From positions 1,922,001 through 1,986,000 of the forward strand of contig NZ_CP053928.1 of the NCBI RefSeq assembly GCF_014108865.1: DNA of 64,000 bases, read 5' to 3'. Source of the stretch: Nocardioides sp. WS12. GTDB taxonomy: Bacteria; Actinomycetota; Actinomycetes; Propionibacteriales; Nocardioidaceae. This document shows, in pieces, positions 33,380 through 44,250 of the stretch. Made by a program: the position numbers and the translations under genes. Under the pieces are notes generated by a model. That model was given only the letters and a program-made list of their open reading frames with translations, searched no databases and was not told where the DNA came from. How positions within the stretch are numbered: the first letter of the stretch is position 1; every line of letters starts with the position of its first letter.

Positions 33380-36300
33380 TCACTTGATGATGGCGCCGCG
33401 CGCCGTGGAGGAGAGGTGGTTCGCGTCGCCGCCGAAGGTGGCCGTGTAGCCGCCGTTCAGGACGAGCGCGACGAGCTGGGCAGCGGCGTTGCAGGTGGCG
33501 ACGCCGGATCCGTTGGTCGTGGTCGTGCAGACCAACTTGGTCCCGACCTTGAACTGCACCGGCACTCCGGCGAGCGGCTGTCCGCCCGCCGTCACCGTTG
33601 CGCGCAGCTGCCCGAGCGGCAGGCCGAGCGGCGTCAGCGAGACCGCTGCTGCTGCCGCCTGGACCACCGTGGCCCGCTTGGCGACGGTGACATCGACGAC
33701 TGCGGAGTCACTCGCCTCGTGGAGGTCCGTGCCGCCGTACACCGCCTTCAGGTGGTGGGTCCCAGCAGGAAGTGCGGCCGTTGCCAGCTGCGCGCTGCCT
33801 GCGTTTCCGGTCGTCGGTCCGACGGGCACGGCGCCGATCTCGACGTCGTCGGCGAAGAACGTCACCGAGCCTGCCGGGACGCCCTGGCCTCCGTGCACCG
33901 GTGTGACCAGCGCCGTCAGGGTGAGGGTGTCGCCGTACGTCGCGGTGCCGGGCGAGACCGTCAGGCCGGTCGTGGTCGCCACGCGGGCGACCGACTGGGT
34001 GAGGTCGACCAGGTCGGAACGGAAGTGCACGTCGCCCGAGTAGAGCGCCGTCACCGTGTGGTTGCCGGGGGCCAGGTCGTCGATGGCGGGGCTGGTGGCC
34101 GCGCCGTCCTCGAGCTCGACCGCGTCACCGAACGGACGACCGTCGATCGCGAACTGGACGTACCCGGTCGGCGTACCCGTGCCGGGCGTGGGCGAGGAGA
34201 CCTCGGCAGTGAACCGGACCTCTTCGCCGACCTCTGCCTCAGCCGCGGAGGACTGCAGGTCGATCTCCACTCCGGCCGCAGCGACCGTCTGGGTCAGGAT
34301 GTCGCCGCTGCCCGAGAAGCCGGGCTCCGGGGTGAAGGCGGCGATCACCGTGTGGTCGCCCGGGTCCGGGGAACCGAGCGTCGGGCTCTCCGCCACGCCG
34401 TCGCTTCCGACCAGGATCGGACCACCGATGTTCTGGCCGTCGACCGAGAACTGGACGGTGCCGGCGGGGCTGCTGTCATCAGCGGCCGTGACCTGCGCAC
34501 GGAACGTGATCAGTTCGCCGTACGTCGACGGGTTGGCGCTCGACGTCAGGACGGTCGTGGTCTCGATGACCGCCGTGCCCTCGATCACCGTGTGGCTGAC
34601 CGGGGCCGATTCGCTGGCGTTGTAGTCGGCGTTGCCGGCGTAGCGCGCCGTCAACTGGTAGGAGCCGGGGGCCAGGTCGGTGAGGTCGAGCGTCGCGCGA
34701 CTGCCCGACGAGTCGGTCGTCACCGGTGCCGAGCCCACGGGCTCGCCATCGGCGAGGAAGGTGACGGTGCCGCTGGGGGAGCCCGATCCGGGGCTGACCG
34801 CAACGACGCTGGCCGTCAGCAGGACCGGCTGGTCCTGCACCGAGGGCGAGGGGTTCGCCAGCAGCGACACGGTGGTGTCCGCCGCGGCGACCTCGTGGTC
34901 GACCTGGTCGGATCCGGCCAGGTAGCGCCCGCTTCCGGAGTAGGCCGCGGAGACCGTGTGCTCGCCCGCCGTCAGCGAGGTGAGCGGCGGGAACGTCGCC
35001 GACCCGTTGGTGAGGTCAACCGGGGCGCCGACGGCGTTGCCGTCGACGAGCAGCTGGACGGTGCCGTTGGGGCTGCCGCCGCCCGGTGCCTGCACGGCGA
35101 CGGTCGCGGTGTGGCCGACGGCCTCGCCGGTCACGGTCGTGGTGTCCGTCGCGGACAGCGTCACGGTGACCGCTGCCTTGTTGACGGTGACGTTGCGCGG
35201 CGAGGCCGAACTGGCGTCGTACACGTCGTCGCCGGTGTAGGTCGCAACCACCTGGTTGCTGCCGACCGCGAGGTTGCTCACGGTCACCTCGGCATCGCCG
35301 TTGGCATCGATGCTGTCGCGGCCGACCTCGTCGCCGCTGACGGTGAAGATCACCTCACCGGTCGGGGTGCCCGAACCGGGGGTGACCGTGGCGCCCAGCG
35401 TCACCGGCTGGCCGTAGACGGCCGTGCTCGGGTCGACGGAGGACGTCGTGGTGGTGGCCAGCAATGGCTCGCGCACCCGGAACGTGACGGCTGCGGAGGT
35501 GCTGCTGCTGTGGTCGGTGGTGCCGGCGTACACCGCGATCACGGTGTGGTTGCCGAGGCCGAGCGTCGAGAGTGCCGGGCTGGTCGCGGTGCCGTCGGTC
35601 AGCGGGATGGCTGCACCGAAGTCCGATCCGTCCACGCGGAACTGGACCGCGCCGCCGGGAGTGCTGCCGTGGTCGGGCGTCACCGTGGCGGTGAAGCGAA
35701 CGGGGTCGCCCACCGTGACGACCGACGGGTCGGCCGACACCACGGTGCTGGTCGGGATCGTGCCGACGGTGAAGGGCGACGAGGCGGACGCGGGTGCCAG
35801 CCCACTGCCACCGGCGTACGACGCCGTGATGGTCGTCGTGCGCGGCGGACCGGCGACGGCGATGTCGGTCTCGGCGATGCCCGCTGCCGAGGTGGTGGCG
35901 GTGGCCGTGGCGCCACCCGTGAGGGCGAAGGTCACCGTGCGCCCGGCGACGGGGCCGCCGGCCAGGTCGACGAGAACGGCCTTGACGGTGGCGTTGCTGC
36001 CCTGGGCTGCGGACGTCGCACCGGTGTAGGTGAGCGTGCTGCAGTTGGTGGTGGTGACGACGAGGGTGGCCGCCGTGGTGGCGCCGCCGGCGCTGACGAG
36101 GACACCCCAGCTGGCCCGGGCGTTGCCCTTGGCGAGCCCGTCGGACTCTGCGGGCGCGGTGAGCGTCGCGGTGTAGTTGCCACCGCTGGTCGTGGTGGTC
36201 GACGCGTTCTGTGTCTGGCCGGGCGTGACCGGCGACTTGTCGAGCGAGATCGAGACCGGGACGCCGACAGCGCCCGAGCTCAGCTTGCCGGCGACGGTGA

Positions 36301-37261
36301 CGTCACCGCCTGCACAGCTCAGGGACGGGGTGACGGTGCCGGTGAGCGTGGTGGCAGCGGTGGGGGTCGACGCGGACGCCAGTTTGCGGTCGATCGACAG
36401 CGAACCGTCGTCGACGGGCAGGCGCAGGATCTCCTGGGCGTCGTTGCGGTGCGTCGGGGACCACCAGTGGGTGTTGATCGTCTGGCCGTCGGCGCTCTGG
36501 GCGTGGACGCGCCGGGCGTTGATGCTGCCGGCGGGGACCGCGACGGTCGCGTTGGTGACCGCGGACGGGTCGTCGAAGGAGAAGACGCCTTCGAAGGTGT
36601 CGTTGCCGCTCGCGAGGGAGCCGGCGGCGTAGCTGAACCCGCCGTCGTAGTCGACGTCGACGTCGTTGCTCCAGGACTGGCCCGCCTCGAGCGGGAAGGC
36701 GAGTGCGCGCCAGCCGCGCTGGGGCGTCATCTCCAGGTTGATCGCCGCCGTGATGTTCTGGGTGATGATGCTGACCTGCGCCTTGCCGGTGAGGTTCTGC
36801 TGCTGGGTCTCCCGCAGCAGCGCCAGGTCGGAGCGGCGCACGTACTTGGTGCCGCTCACCGAGCCGGCGAAGTTGCTCAGGTTGGCGGTGCCGACACCGT
36901 CGACCACCGCTGTTCCGCTGCCGCCGGTGATGGTGCCCGTGATGTCGAGCCGGTACGCGCTCTGTCCCTGGAACGTCTCGACCGCGCCGACGGTGTAGGT
37001 GACGGTCTCGTTGAGCGTCACGTCCGTCCCGGTCGCGACGTAGCGGAACGTGGTCTGGTAGGTCCACGACCAGCCGGTGTTCCATGCGGCCACGTCGTCA
37101 CCGGTCGCCTGGACGGCGGTGGCGACGGGTGTCCCGGCCAGGGCGACGAGCCCGGCGGACAGGGTGGCGAGCACGATCAGCCGGGCCATTCGCCTGCGGA
37201 AGGCGTCGGCGGCGCGGCGGCCTCGGTGCTGGAATCGGGTGTTCATCGGCGCAAGGGGCAT
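33380..37261 (-). CDS. Large secreted Ig-like repeat protein, 1293 aa
   Basis: Paralogue and upstream operon partner of 29979-33371, overlapping its first possible start by GTGA. A signal peptide ends near TPVATA. A unique N-terminal region (about residues 55-330) precedes a polymorphism-like module and seven Ig-like repeats ([31 protein letters not shown]). The C-terminal domain has the same two-cysteine layout as its partner. Probably extracellular structural or adhesive; no catalytic motif seen. A 1718-codon open frame on the other strand is an artefact of this composition. Confidence 0.82.
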   Translation of the reverse strand: MPLAPMNTRFQHRGRRAADAFRRRMARLIVLATLSAGLVALAGTPVATAVQATGDDVAAWNTGWSWTYQTTFRYVATGTDVTLNETVTYTVGAVETFQGQSAYRLDITGTITGGSGTAVVDGVGTANLSNFAGSVSGTKYVRRSDLALLRETQQQNLTGKAQVSIITQNITAAINLEMTPQRGWRALAFPLEAGQSWSNDVDVDYDGGFSYAAGSLASGNDTFEGVFSFDDPSAVTNATVAVPAGSINARRVHAQSADGQTINTHWWSPTHRNDAQEILRLPVDDGSLSIDRKLASASTPTAATTLTGTVTPSLSCAGGDVTVAGKLSSGAVGVPVSISLDKSPVTPGQTQNASTTTTSGGNYTATLTAPAESDGLAKGNARASWGVLVSAGGATTAATLVVTTTNCSTLTYTGATSAAQGSNATVKAVLVDLAGGPVAGRTVTFALTGGATATATTSAAGIAETDIAVAGPPRTTTITASYAGGSGLAPASASSPFTVGTIPTSTVVSADPSVVTVGDPVRFTATVTPDHGSTPGGAVQFRVDGSDFGAAIPLTDGTATSPALSTLGLGNHTVIAVYAGTTDHSSSTSAAVTFRVREPLLATTTTSSVDPSTAVYGQPVTLGATVTPGSGTPTGEVIFTVSGDEVGRDSIDANGDAEVTVSNLAVGSNQVVATYTGDDVYDASSASPRNVTVNKAAVTVTLSATDTTTVTGEAVGHTATVAVQAPGGGSPNGTVQLLVDGNAVGAPVDLTNGSATFPPLTSLTAGEHTVSAAYSGSGRYLAGSDQVDHEVAAADTTVSLLANPSPSVQDQPVLLTASVVAVSPGSGSPSGTVTFLADGEPVGSAPVTTDSSGSRATLDLTDLAPGSYQLTARYAGNADYNASESAPVSHTVIEGTAVIETTTVLTSSANPSTYGELITFRAQVTAADDSSPAGTVQFSVDGQNIGGPILVGSDGVAESPTLGSPDPGDHTVIAAFTPEPGFSGSGDILTQTVAAAGVEIDLQSSAAEAEVGEEVRFTAEVSSPTPGTGTPTGYVQFAIDGRPFGDAVELEDGAATSPAIDDLAPGNHTVTALYSGDVHFRSDLVDLTQSVARVATTTGLTVSPGTATYGDTLTLTALVTPVHGGQGVPAGSVTFFADDVEIGAVPVGPTTGNAGSAQLATAALPAGTHHLKAVYGGTDLHEASDSAVVDVTVAKRATVVQAAAAAVSLTPLGLPLGQLRATVTAGGQPLAGVPVQFKVGTKLVCTTTTNGSGVATCNAAAQLVALVLNGGYTATFGGDANHLSSTARGAIIK

Positions 37262-37453
37262 GCGTCATCCATCCCATGTGTTGGGGGGACACCACCCGAG
37301 ACGTGCGGGACAGGGGAGCCTGCTGGTGGAGGGAGCACGGGGAGTCAAGCAGGTTGTGATCGAGGCCACACCAACTTTGGTGAAACCGGTTCTAGTCTTT
37401 ACGCGAGGTGGCATTTACCCGCCTTGCCCGGCGGGGTCGTAGCCTTGCCTGTT

Positions 37454-38572
37454 GTGGCAGGCACCGATTACGACTCCGAGATCAAGCAGCTGACGGCAAC
37501 GATGCGCACCATCGAGCAGGTGCTCGACATCGACCAGATGCAGCGCGACATCGCCGACCTCGGCGAGCAGGTGGCTGCGCCGGACCTGTGGGACGACCAG
37601 GCCAACGCGACCCGGGTCACCGGCAAGCTCTCCGGACTGCAGGGCCAGGTCGACCGGTTCCGCGCGCTCCATGACCGGATCGACGACCTCGCCGTCCTCG
37701 CTGAGCTGGCTGCCGAGGAGGCCGACGCCGAGACGCTGGCCGAGGCCGACGCCGAGCTCGAGAAGGTCAAGAAGGCCGTCGAGGGGCTCGAGGTCCGCAC
37801 CCTGCTCAACGGTGAGTACGACGCCCGCGAAGCCCTGGTCAGCCTCCGGGCCGGCGCCGGTGGCGTCGACGCGGCCGACTTCACCGAGACCCTGATGCGG
37901 ATGTACACCCGCTGGGCCGAGCAGCACGGGTACCCCGTGGAGGTCTACGAGACCTCCTACGCCGAAGAGGCGGGCCTCAAGTCCGCCACCTTCGCCATCC
38001 ACGCTCCCTACGCCTACGGCACGCTCAGCGTCGAGGCCGGCACGCACCGCCTCGTACGGATCAGCCCGTTCGACAACCAGGGCCGCCGCCAGACGTCGTT
38101 CGCCGCCGTCGAGGTCGTCCCCGTCCTGGAGCAGACCGACGAGATCGACGTCCCCGACGAGGAGATCCGCGTCGACGTCTACCGCTCCGGCGGTCCGGGC
38201 GGTCAGTCGGTCAACACGACCGACTCCGCGGTCCGGCTGACGCACATCCCGACCGGCACCGTCGTCAGCTGCCAGAACGAGAAGTCGCAGTTGCAGAACA
38301 AGGCCAGCGCCATGGTGGTGCTCAAGGCCAAGCTCCTCGCCCTGAAGAAGGCCGAGGAGAAGGCGCACCTCGACGGACTGCGTGGCGACGTGCAGGCGAG
38401 CTGGGGCGACCAGATGCGCAACTACGTGCTGAACCCGTACCAGATCGTCAAGGACCTGCGGACGGGCTTCGAGAGCGGCAACCCGTCCTCGGTGTTCGAC
38501 GGCGACCTCGACGGCTTCCTCGAGGCCGGCATCCGCTGGCGTCGCGGCGGCGAGAACGCCGAAGCGAACTGA
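37454..38572 (+). CDS. prfB: Peptide chain release factor 2, 372 aa
   Basis: The GTG at 37454 ([17 protein letters not shown]) starts a standard-length RF2. The stop-codon-reading SPF motif is at residues 204-206 and the catalytic GGQ at 249-251 ([10 protein letters not shown]). It releases peptides at UGA and UAA. No in-frame UGA or frameshift exists near codon 25, so the autoregulatory +1 frameshift of many bacteria is absent, as is usual in actinobacteria. The upstream gap 37262-37453 holds divergent promoters for this and the Ig-repeat operon. Confidence 0.96.
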   Translation: MAGTDYDSEIKQLTATMRTIEQVLDIDQMQRDIADLGEQVAAPDLWDDQANATRVTGKLSGLQGQVDRFRALHDRIDDLAVLAELAAEEADAETLAEADAELEKVKKAVEGLEVRTLLNGEYDAREALVSLRAGAGGVDAADFTETLMRMYTRWAEQHGYPVEVYETSYAEEAGLKSATFAIHAPYAYGTLSVEAGTHRLVRISPFDNQGRRQTSFAAVEVVPVLEQTDEIDVPDEEIRVDVYRSGGPGGQSVNTTDSAVRLTHIPTGTVVSCQNEKSQLQNKASAMVVLKAKLLALKKAEEKAHLDGLRGDVQASWGDQMRNYVLNPYQIVKDLRTGFESGNPSSVFDGDLDGFLEAGIRWRRGGENAEAN

Positions 38573-38581
38573 CCTGACTGA

Positions 38582-40369
38582 TCAGCGCGGGCGGACGACC
38601 GTCGAGCGCTTGCTCAGCGCACCCCAGCCGACGCGGTTGCGCGCCTTCACCTTGACCACCCAGCGGCCGCGCGGCAACCGCATCTCGACCCTCCGGGCGC
38701 CTGCGCTCTGGACCCGCGACGTCACGCTGTCCACCACCCGTCCCGACGCGTTCAGCCGGTACGCCGCCACGACGTAGCCCGTGATCGGCGCGCCACCGGT
38801 GCGGGTCGGTGCGACCCAGCGGACGCCGATCGTGCGGCGGCCTCCGCGAGGACCCGGGTTCACCCGCGGTGCGGCCATCGTGCCCGGCCGCGTCACCGTC
38901 GGTACGACGGGCGGGACGACCACGACCGGCTCGTCCACCGGGGGATCGGTCGGCGGATCGGTCGGCGGATCGGTCGGCGGGTCAGTGGGCGGGTCGGGGA
39001 GCGTGCTCGAGCAACCCGTCACCGTGAGTCGGTAGGTCCCGAGACTGCCGTAGTCGTCGTACCCACCGGTGGTCCAGCCGGACGTGCCGCCCGCGCCGGA
39101 ACCCACACCGGAGACCGCGACATAGAACGGACCGCCCGTCAGGGGCAGGGAGACCGAAGCGCCCAGTCCGGTGACGGCGCTGGTGGTACGGGTGGTGGCC
39201 GGTGCGGCGGACGCGAGCACGGTGCCGGCCGCGTTGCGGACTTCGACCAGGAGATCGAGGTTGGGGCCGACGGCCGCCGGATCGGCGCGTGCGGTGACGG
39301 TGCCGGAGCACTGGGCGACGCCGATCCAGTCGCTGTCGCTCGGGGTGCTGATCACGCCGGCGCCGCCGGTGAGGGCGGACAGGGGGAGCGCCGTGGTCGG
39401 CGTACTTCCGGCCTCGTCGGGTCGCAGCGTGATGCCGTTGGTGGCCGCGACGACGAAGTCGTCCTGGTGGTTGCTCGCTGCCGTGTAGTCGCCCTTCGAC
39501 CACTGGGTGACGCCGGAGGAGTACGGGCTGCCCATCAGCGGGCCCCACAGGGAGGAGCCGCCGTAGTAGCCGCTCGTCGCCGTGCCGTCGTGGGCGAGCC
39601 CCAACGAGTGCCCCACTTCGTGGGAGGCCGCCTCGGCCATGCTCTTGGCCCGGTTGCCGAGGGACGAGGGGAACACCCACGCGGGGCTGCGCGTCTCGGC
39701 GGGCGTGACGATGTCGAAGGTGCCGATCCAGCCCAGACCGCCGCATCCGCCGCAGAGGACGCTCTGGACGCTGCTGCCGGACGTGAACACGACCCGGGCA
39801 CCGTAGGCCAGGTCGCTCAGCGCGGTGCGGAACAGGCCACCGAACGCCGGCTCCTGGGTCGTCACGTCGACGTCGAAGGGCGCGTAGTCCTCTGCCACCC
39901 GGGCCCAGACCTCCTGGATCAGGGTGCGCTCGGCGTCCGAGAACGCGGCCGATGTGTCCGTGGTCCAGCCGGGGAAGAGCAGCGAGGTGAGCCCGTTGAG
40001 CAGCCATGAGTTGGTGCTGAGCAGGCTGCCGCCGTCGAAGTCGAGGTAGATCGTGCGGGTGGCGCCGGGCCGGCTGTGGAGCGCGAACGTCTCCGCCAGC
40101 GTGTACGACGAAGCGGGCTCGGCCGCAGCCAGCGCGGTGCCGTCCGTGGAGACGCGCGCCGAGGGCACCGGTGGCGGGGTGCCCCACTCGTCACGGGCGA
40201 AGGTCACGCCGTCGGGACTGGTGACGACGGTCGGGTCATCGACCACTTCGACGGCGGGGGGAGTTCCGGCCGGGTCGGTGTCGTCCGCCGCTGCGGGAAC
40301 CGCCCATCCGGTCACGGCACACGCGAGCGCGGCGAGCACGAGGGCGAGCGTGCGCAGAACCTGAACCAT
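38582..40369 (-). CDS. Secreted zinc metalloprotease with PT-repeat linker and Fn3-like domain, 595 aa
   Basis: ATG 40369 is followed by a signal peptide (LRTLALVLAALACAVTGWAV). The catalytic domain has HEVGHSLGLAHDG (His250, Glu251, His254, His260). The pattern ETFALHSRPGATRTIYLDFD aligns with its paralogue at 1110-3290. A PPTD repeat linker (38936-38998 region, GTCGGCGGATCG-type DNA repeat) leads to a C-terminal fibronectin-III-like domain. It is transcribed against prfB and stands between prfB and ftsE, which are adjacent in many actinobacteria. Confidence 0.87.
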   Translation of the reverse strand: MVQVLRTLALVLAALACAVTGWAVPAAADDTDPAGTPPAVEVVDDPTVVTSPDGVTFARDEWGTPPPVPSARVSTDGTALAAAEPASSYTLAETFALHSRPGATRTIYLDFDGGSLLSTNSWLLNGLTSLLFPGWTTDTSAAFSDAERTLIQEVWARVAEDYAPFDVDVTTQEPAFGGLFRTALSDLAYGARVVFTSGSSVQSVLCGGCGGLGWIGTFDIVTPAETRSPAWVFPSSLGNRAKSMAEAASHEVGHSLGLAHDGTATSGYYGGSSLWGPLMGSPYSSGVTQWSKGDYTAASNHQDDFVVAATNGITLRPDEAGSTPTTALPLSALTGGAGVISTPSDSDWIGVAQCSGTVTARADPAAVGPNLDLLVEVRNAAGTVLASAAPATTRTTSAVTGLGASVSLPLTGGPFYVAVSGVGSGAGGTSGWTTGGYDDYGSLGTYRLTVTGCSSTLPDPPTDPPTDPPTDPPTDPPVDEPVVVVPPVVPTVTRPGTMAAPRVNPGPRGGRRTIGVRWVAPTRTGGAPITGYVVAAYRLNASGRVVDSVTSRVQSAGARRVEMRLPRGRWVVKVKARNRVGWGALSKRSTVVRPR

Positions 40370-40468
40370 GTGCGACGCATCGTCCGACGCGGGGACCGCC
40401 TGAGCGTCGTACAACGGAACGGGACGAAGGTCCCGCAGGATCCAACCGATCGGCCAGGCCAGGTCAGG

Positions 40469-41101
40469 TCAGGTCGTGGTGAAGGACGCCGCCTGGGCAA
40501 CCGCGACGCACCAGCGTCCGGTGCGGGCAACCAGGTCGGCCTCGGCGACGCCGACCGGGAGGGTCAGGCTGCAGGCCAGCCACGCATCGCCGAACAGGCC
40601 ACGGAAGGACGCCGTACGGGTGTCGCCGTTGGTGCACACCACGGCCACCGAGGGGGTGCCGTACGCGGCGGCGGTGGGCTGTGGCACGCACACCTTGGTC
40701 GTCGCGGCGCTGATCAGGCCCGATGCCCGCTCCGCGCTGACCGGCGGAGCGAAGACCCAGCCCCGGGCTTCGGTGCCTGCTGTCTCCGCTGGCGCGAAGA
40801 GGCAGCCGTACTCGTGGGCCACGTCGCTGCCGGGGAGCGCAGCGGACTCCTCACCGTTGCCGTACGACGTCAGCTCGCCTGCCGCGCCGAGGGCTGCCTT
40901 CACGGCCTCGGCGGGCAGTAATTCGCAGAAGGGCGTCCGCTGGACGACCGCGGCGCTGCTGTCGAAGTCGGCGAGGTCGGTGCCCTTGTAGGCAGGTGGC
41001 AGTGGAGTGTTCGTCGTGTCGTCGGCGACGACCACACCGATGCCGACGGGCACCAGGGTGAGGAGCGCGGAGAGAAGCAGCGCGCGCAGGACCGTCGACA
41101 C
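40469..41101 (-). CDS. Membrane-anchored or secreted protein, 210 aa
   Basis: GTG 41101 starts an N-terminal membrane segment ([20 protein letters not shown]), which may be a signal anchor. The exported part has six or so cysteines ([45 protein letters not shown]) likely forming disulfides; the pattern resembles actinobacterial DUF3558-like proteins, but I cannot assign a family. It diverges from ftsE with a 55-bp gap, so the two promoters are adjacent. Confidence 0.65.
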   Translation of the reverse strand: MSTVLRALLLSALLTLVPVGIGVVVADDTTNTPLPPAYKGTDLADFDSSAAVVQRTPFCELLPAEAVKAALGAAGELTSYGNGEESAALPGSDVAHEYGCLFAPAETAGTEARGWVFAPPVSAERASGLISAATTKVCVPQPTAAAYGTPSVAVVCTNGDTRTASFRGLFGDAWLACSLTLPVGVAEADLVARTGRWCVAVAQAASFTTT

Positions 41102-41156
41102 GCCCGCCAGACTAGTGGGCGCTGCCTCGCCTTGCCCGTCGCGTACCGTCAGGTCA

Positions 41157-41846
41157 GTGATTCGCTTCGAAAAGGTCACCAAGCGCTACGCCGGCCCCGG
41201 CAAGCCTGCGCTGGACCAGGTCAGTATTGACATCGACAAGGGCGAGTTCGTCTACCTCGTCGGCACCTCCGGTTCGGGCAAGTCGACCGCGCTGCGGCTC
41301 GTCCTGCGCGAGCTGCGGCCGACCACGGGCCGCGTCCACGTCGCTGGCAAGGAGATCAACCGGATGGCCGGCTGGAAGGTGCCCCGTCTGCGCCGCCAGA
41401 TCGGCACCGTCTTCCAGGACTTCCGGTTGCTCCCCAACAAGACGGTCTCCGAGAACGTCGCGTTCGCCCAGCAGGTGATCGGCAAGTCCCAGCGCGAGAT
41501 CAACAAGGTCGTGCCCGAGACCCTCGAACTGGTCGGCCTCAAGGACAAGGGCGACCGGATGCCCGACGAGCTCTCCGGTGGCGAGCAGCAGCGGGTGGCC
41601 ATCGCCCGCGCGTTCGTGAACCGGCCGATGATCCTCATCGCCGACGAGCCCACCGGCAACCTGGACCCGCAGACCTCGGTCGGCATCATGAACCTGCTCG
41701 GCGACATCAACCAGACCGGTACGACGGTGGTCATGGCCACCCACGACCACGGCATCGTCGACCAGTTCACCAAGCGAGTCATCGAACTCGAGCACGGAAA
41801 GGTCATCCGCGACGAGGCGGCCGGTAGCTACGGCTTCCAGCACTGA
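41157..41846 (+). CDS. ftsE: Cell division ATP-binding protein FtsE, 229 aa
   Basis: GTG 41157. The ABC ATPase motifs are all present: Walker [10 protein letters not shown], signature [14 protein letters not shown], Walker [13 protein letters not shown] and the H-loop ATHDHGIVD. FtsE energises FtsX to activate peptidoglycan hydrolases at the septum. The gene is 19 bp upstream of ftsX. Confidence 0.96.
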   Translation: MIRFEKVTKRYAGPGKPALDQVSIDIDKGEFVYLVGTSGSGKSTALRLVLRELRPTTGRVHVAGKEINRMAGWKVPRLRRQIGTVFQDFRLLPNKTVSENVAFAQQVIGKSQREINKVVPETLELVGLKDKGDRMPDELSGGEQQRVAIARAFVNRPMILIADEPTGNLDPQTSVGIMNLLGDINQTGTTVVMATHDHGIVDQFTKRVIELEHGKVIRDEAAGSYGFQH

Positions 41847-41865
41847 GTCAAGGAGCACACCCCAC

Positions 41866-42807
41866 ATGCAGCTTCGCTATGTCTTCACCGAGCTCCGTAC
41901 CGGCCTGCGGCGCAACCTCTCGATGCACTTGGCCGTCATCCTGACCCTCTTCGTCTCGCTGTCCCTCGCCGGCGTCGGCATCCTCATCCAGCGTGAGGCC
42001 GACCTGGCGAACAAGTCCCTGGGCAACGAACTGAAGATCCTGGTCAACCTCTGCATCGACGACGACCCCTCGAACAACCCGAACTGTGCCGGCGGCGAAG
42101 TGACCGCCGAGCAGCAGCAACGGATCGAGACCGAGGTCAAGGCCAACGACGAGGTCAGGTCGTTCCGGTTCATCTCCAAGGAGGAGGGGTTCGAGAACGC
42201 CAAGGAGTCCGGCGCGATCCCCGAGACCGCCTACACCGGGCCGAACCCGGTCGTGACGGTCGAGAGTTGGCCGGCCGGTTACTGGGTGACCCTGAAGAAC
42301 CCGGAGAAGGCCGACGGCATCATCAGCGCCCTCGAGGGTCTCGATGGCGTCTCGGTGATCAAGGACGAGCGCGAGGCGCTCGGTCAGATCTTCGGGATCA
42401 TGAAGGTTCTCAAGTACGGATCGTGGATCGGCTCGGGCTTCCTGCTCCTCGCTGCGTTGCTCCAGGTCACCAACACCATCCGTCTGGCCGCGCTCGCGCG
42501 ACGGCGTGAGATCGGCATCATGCGCCTGGTGGGCGCATCGACCCTCTACATCGCCTTGCCCTTCCTGCTCGAGTCACTGGTCACCGCCATCATCGGTGTC
42601 GGACTCGCGGCAGGGGCGCTGGCCGCCTTCCAGTACTGGGGCATCGAGAAGGGCCTGGCCGAACACGTCCAGTTCCTGCCCTGGGTCGATTGGGGCGACT
42701 ACACCCAGACGCTGATCGGTGGTTTCCCGCTCGGCATCGTCTTCCTCGGTCCGGCGCTCACCTTGATCCCGACACTCCTGTTGACCCGGAAATACGTAAA
42801 AGTCTGA
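41866..42807 (+). CDS. ftsX: Cell division protein FtsX, 313 aa
   Basis: ATG 41866. One N-terminal membrane helix (AVILTLFVSLSLAGVGILI), an extracellular loop domain with the actinobacterial disulfide-type segment, then three more helices (LLAALLQVTNTIRLAALARR). It transmits the FtsE ATP signal to an extracellular hydrolase. The next gene is the likely partner. Confidence 0.95.
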   Translation: MQLRYVFTELRTGLRRNLSMHLAVILTLFVSLSLAGVGILIQREADLANKSLGNELKILVNLCIDDDPSNNPNCAGGEVTAEQQQRIETEVKANDEVRSFRFISKEEGFENAKESGAIPETAYTGPNPVVTVESWPAGYWVTLKNPEKADGIISALEGLDGVSVIKDEREALGQIFGIMKVLKYGSWIGSGFLLLAALLQVTNTIRLAALARRREIGIMRLVGASTLYIALPFLLESLVTAIIGVGLAAGALAAFQYWGIEKGLAEHVQFLPWVDWGDYTQTLIGGFPLGIVFLGPALTLIPTLLLTRKYVKV

Positions 42808-42862
42808 TTCAGGGCGGTTACGGTCGAAGCGTTCACTTCCCCGAACAACCAAAGGTTTACCT

Positions 42863-44161
42863 GTGCGCTCCTTCCCCAGCGCCCCAGGGTTTCGCCGTGT
42901 GACCGATCGGCTTCCCGCGTGGGCCCATCCCCAGTGGCTGGTGACGGCGCTCGCCGTCGTCGTGGCAGTCGCTGGCCTCGCCGTACCGATTGCCCATGCC
43001 GACGACCGGGACGACCTCGAGGACAAACAGGACCAGGTCCGGGGCCAGATCTCGGACGTCAAGGGCGACATCCACGAGGCCAGCCAGAAGGTCGCGAAGA
43101 TCGCGAAGGAACTCAAGGCAGCCCAGAAGCAGCTCGATGCGGCGCAGTCGCGCCTGAGCGCGGTCCGTACCGACCTCCAGACCGCGCGTGCCGCGGCCGC
43201 CGACCTGGCCGCCAAGCTCGTGGTGGCCGAGGAGAAGCTGCGCCTCGCCAAGGCCGACCTCAAGCAGGCCCAGGCGGAAGTGGCCGTGCAGCGGCTCGCC
43301 AGCCGCGACGCCATCATCGTGATGGGGACCGGCGACGACGCCCGGATGGCCCTGCTGAACTCCTACATGAACAGCGGTTCGATCGAGGACGTGCTGGTCA
43401 GCCAGACGGCGTACGACCTGGTCACCGGCCGGCAGAACCAAGCGCTGGTCGCGCTGGAGGCGGCCGAGGCCGCGATGGAGCAACGCAAGATCGAGGTGGC
43501 GGCCGCACGCAACGGGGTCGCCACCGCCAAGAAGTCCGCTGACGCGAATGTCGTCACCATCGGTGTCCTGGTGGCACAGGCCGAGACGACGGAGTCGCAG
43601 GTCGCTGCCCTGGTCAGCAAGACCAACGGTGCCCGCCAGGCCGTGATCCGGGCTCGCGCTGCCGACCAGGCCGCGCTGGCGCGACTGAGGAAGCGCGAAG
43701 CGGCGATCAAGGCGAAGATCATCCGGCTGTCCCGCCAGCAGGGTGGCAGCTACGACGGCGACACCGGCGGCTTCCTCGCCAAGCCGGGCCCCGGCCCGGT
43801 CACCTCGGCCTACGGCTACCGGATCCACCCGATCTACGGGTACTACGGCCTGCACAACGGCATCGACTTCGGCACCGGGTGCGGCGCACGGCTGGTCGCC
43901 GGCGAGTCGGGCACCGTGATCGACACGTACTACGACGAGGTCTACGGCAACCGCCTCTACCTGGCCATCGGACGGGTCAACGGCGCCTCCATGACGTTGA
44001 TCTACAACCACCTGAGCAGCTACGCCGTTCGCCAGGGAGCCAAGGTCGGTCGCGGCCAGGTCGTCGGCTACTCCGGTTCCACGGGCTGGTCGACCGGCTG
44101 CCACCTGCACTTCACGGTGCTCCGCAACGGCGAAACGGTCGACCCGGCGCGTTACCTCTGA
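42863..44161 (+). CDS. FtsEX-associated coiled-coil LytM/M23 peptidase, 432 aa
   Basis: GTG 42863. A signal peptide (LVTALAVVVAVAGLAVPIAH) is followed by long coiled coils (about residues 55-290, e.g. KVAKIAKELKAAQKQLDAAQ) and a LytM domain with HNGIDF and HLHF zinc-binding motifs. This is the EnvC/RipC-type design: the coiled coil is activated by FtsEX and the M23 domain acts on, or activates hydrolysis of, peptidoglycan. The next gap holds a REP-like palindrome and smpB's promoter. Confidence 0.9.
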   Translation: MRSFPSAPGFRRVTDRLPAWAHPQWLVTALAVVVAVAGLAVPIAHADDRDDLEDKQDQVRGQISDVKGDIHEASQKVAKIAKELKAAQKQLDAAQSRLSAVRTDLQTARAAAADLAAKLVVAEEKLRLAKADLKQAQAEVAVQRLASRDAIIVMGTGDDARMALLNSYMNSGSIEDVLVSQTAYDLVTGRQNQALVALEAAEAAMEQRKIEVAAARNGVATAKKSADANVVTIGVLVAQAETTESQVAALVSKTNGARQAVIRARAADQAALARLRKREAAIKAKIIRLSRQQGGSYDGDTGGFLAKPGPGPVTSAYGYRIHPIYGYYGLHNGIDFGTGCGARLVAGESGTVIDTYYDEVYGNRLYLAIGRVNGASMTLIYNHLSSYAVRQGAKVGRGQVVGYSGSTGWSTGCHLHFTVLRNGETVDPARYL

Positions 44162-44169
44162 CGCACAGG

Positions 44170-44210
44170 CTCGTCGAGTAGCCGCGAGGTACGAGCGGCG
44201 TATCGAGACG
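44170..44210. repeat. REP-like imperfect palindrome
   Basis: CTCGTCGAGTAGCCGC and GCGGCGTATCGAGACG are imperfect inverted arms around GAGGTACGA. It lies in the gap between the M23 peptidase and smpB. This sequence type is, from memory, a recurrent intergenic repeat in Nocardioides-like genomes. Confidence 0.5.
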
Positions 44211-44250
44211 CCCCGTCAATTCCGTTGCACCCTCCTGAGAGAATCAACCC

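Noticed and set aside
29979..37261. CRISPR-like repeats in the repetitive region
   Set aside because: The periodicity is about 95 codons, diverged and protein-level, i.e. tandem Ig-like domains.
37454..37560. Programmed +1 frameshift in prfB
   Set aside because: The frame from GTG 37454 is continuous with no in-frame UGA and SPF/GGQ in phase.
33416..38572. A 1718-codon open frame on the plus strand ending in prfB
   Set aside because: Only its last 373 codons are prfB; the rest is antisense to the Ig-repeat gene, with R/G-rich low-complexity sequence that comes from high-GC codon bias.
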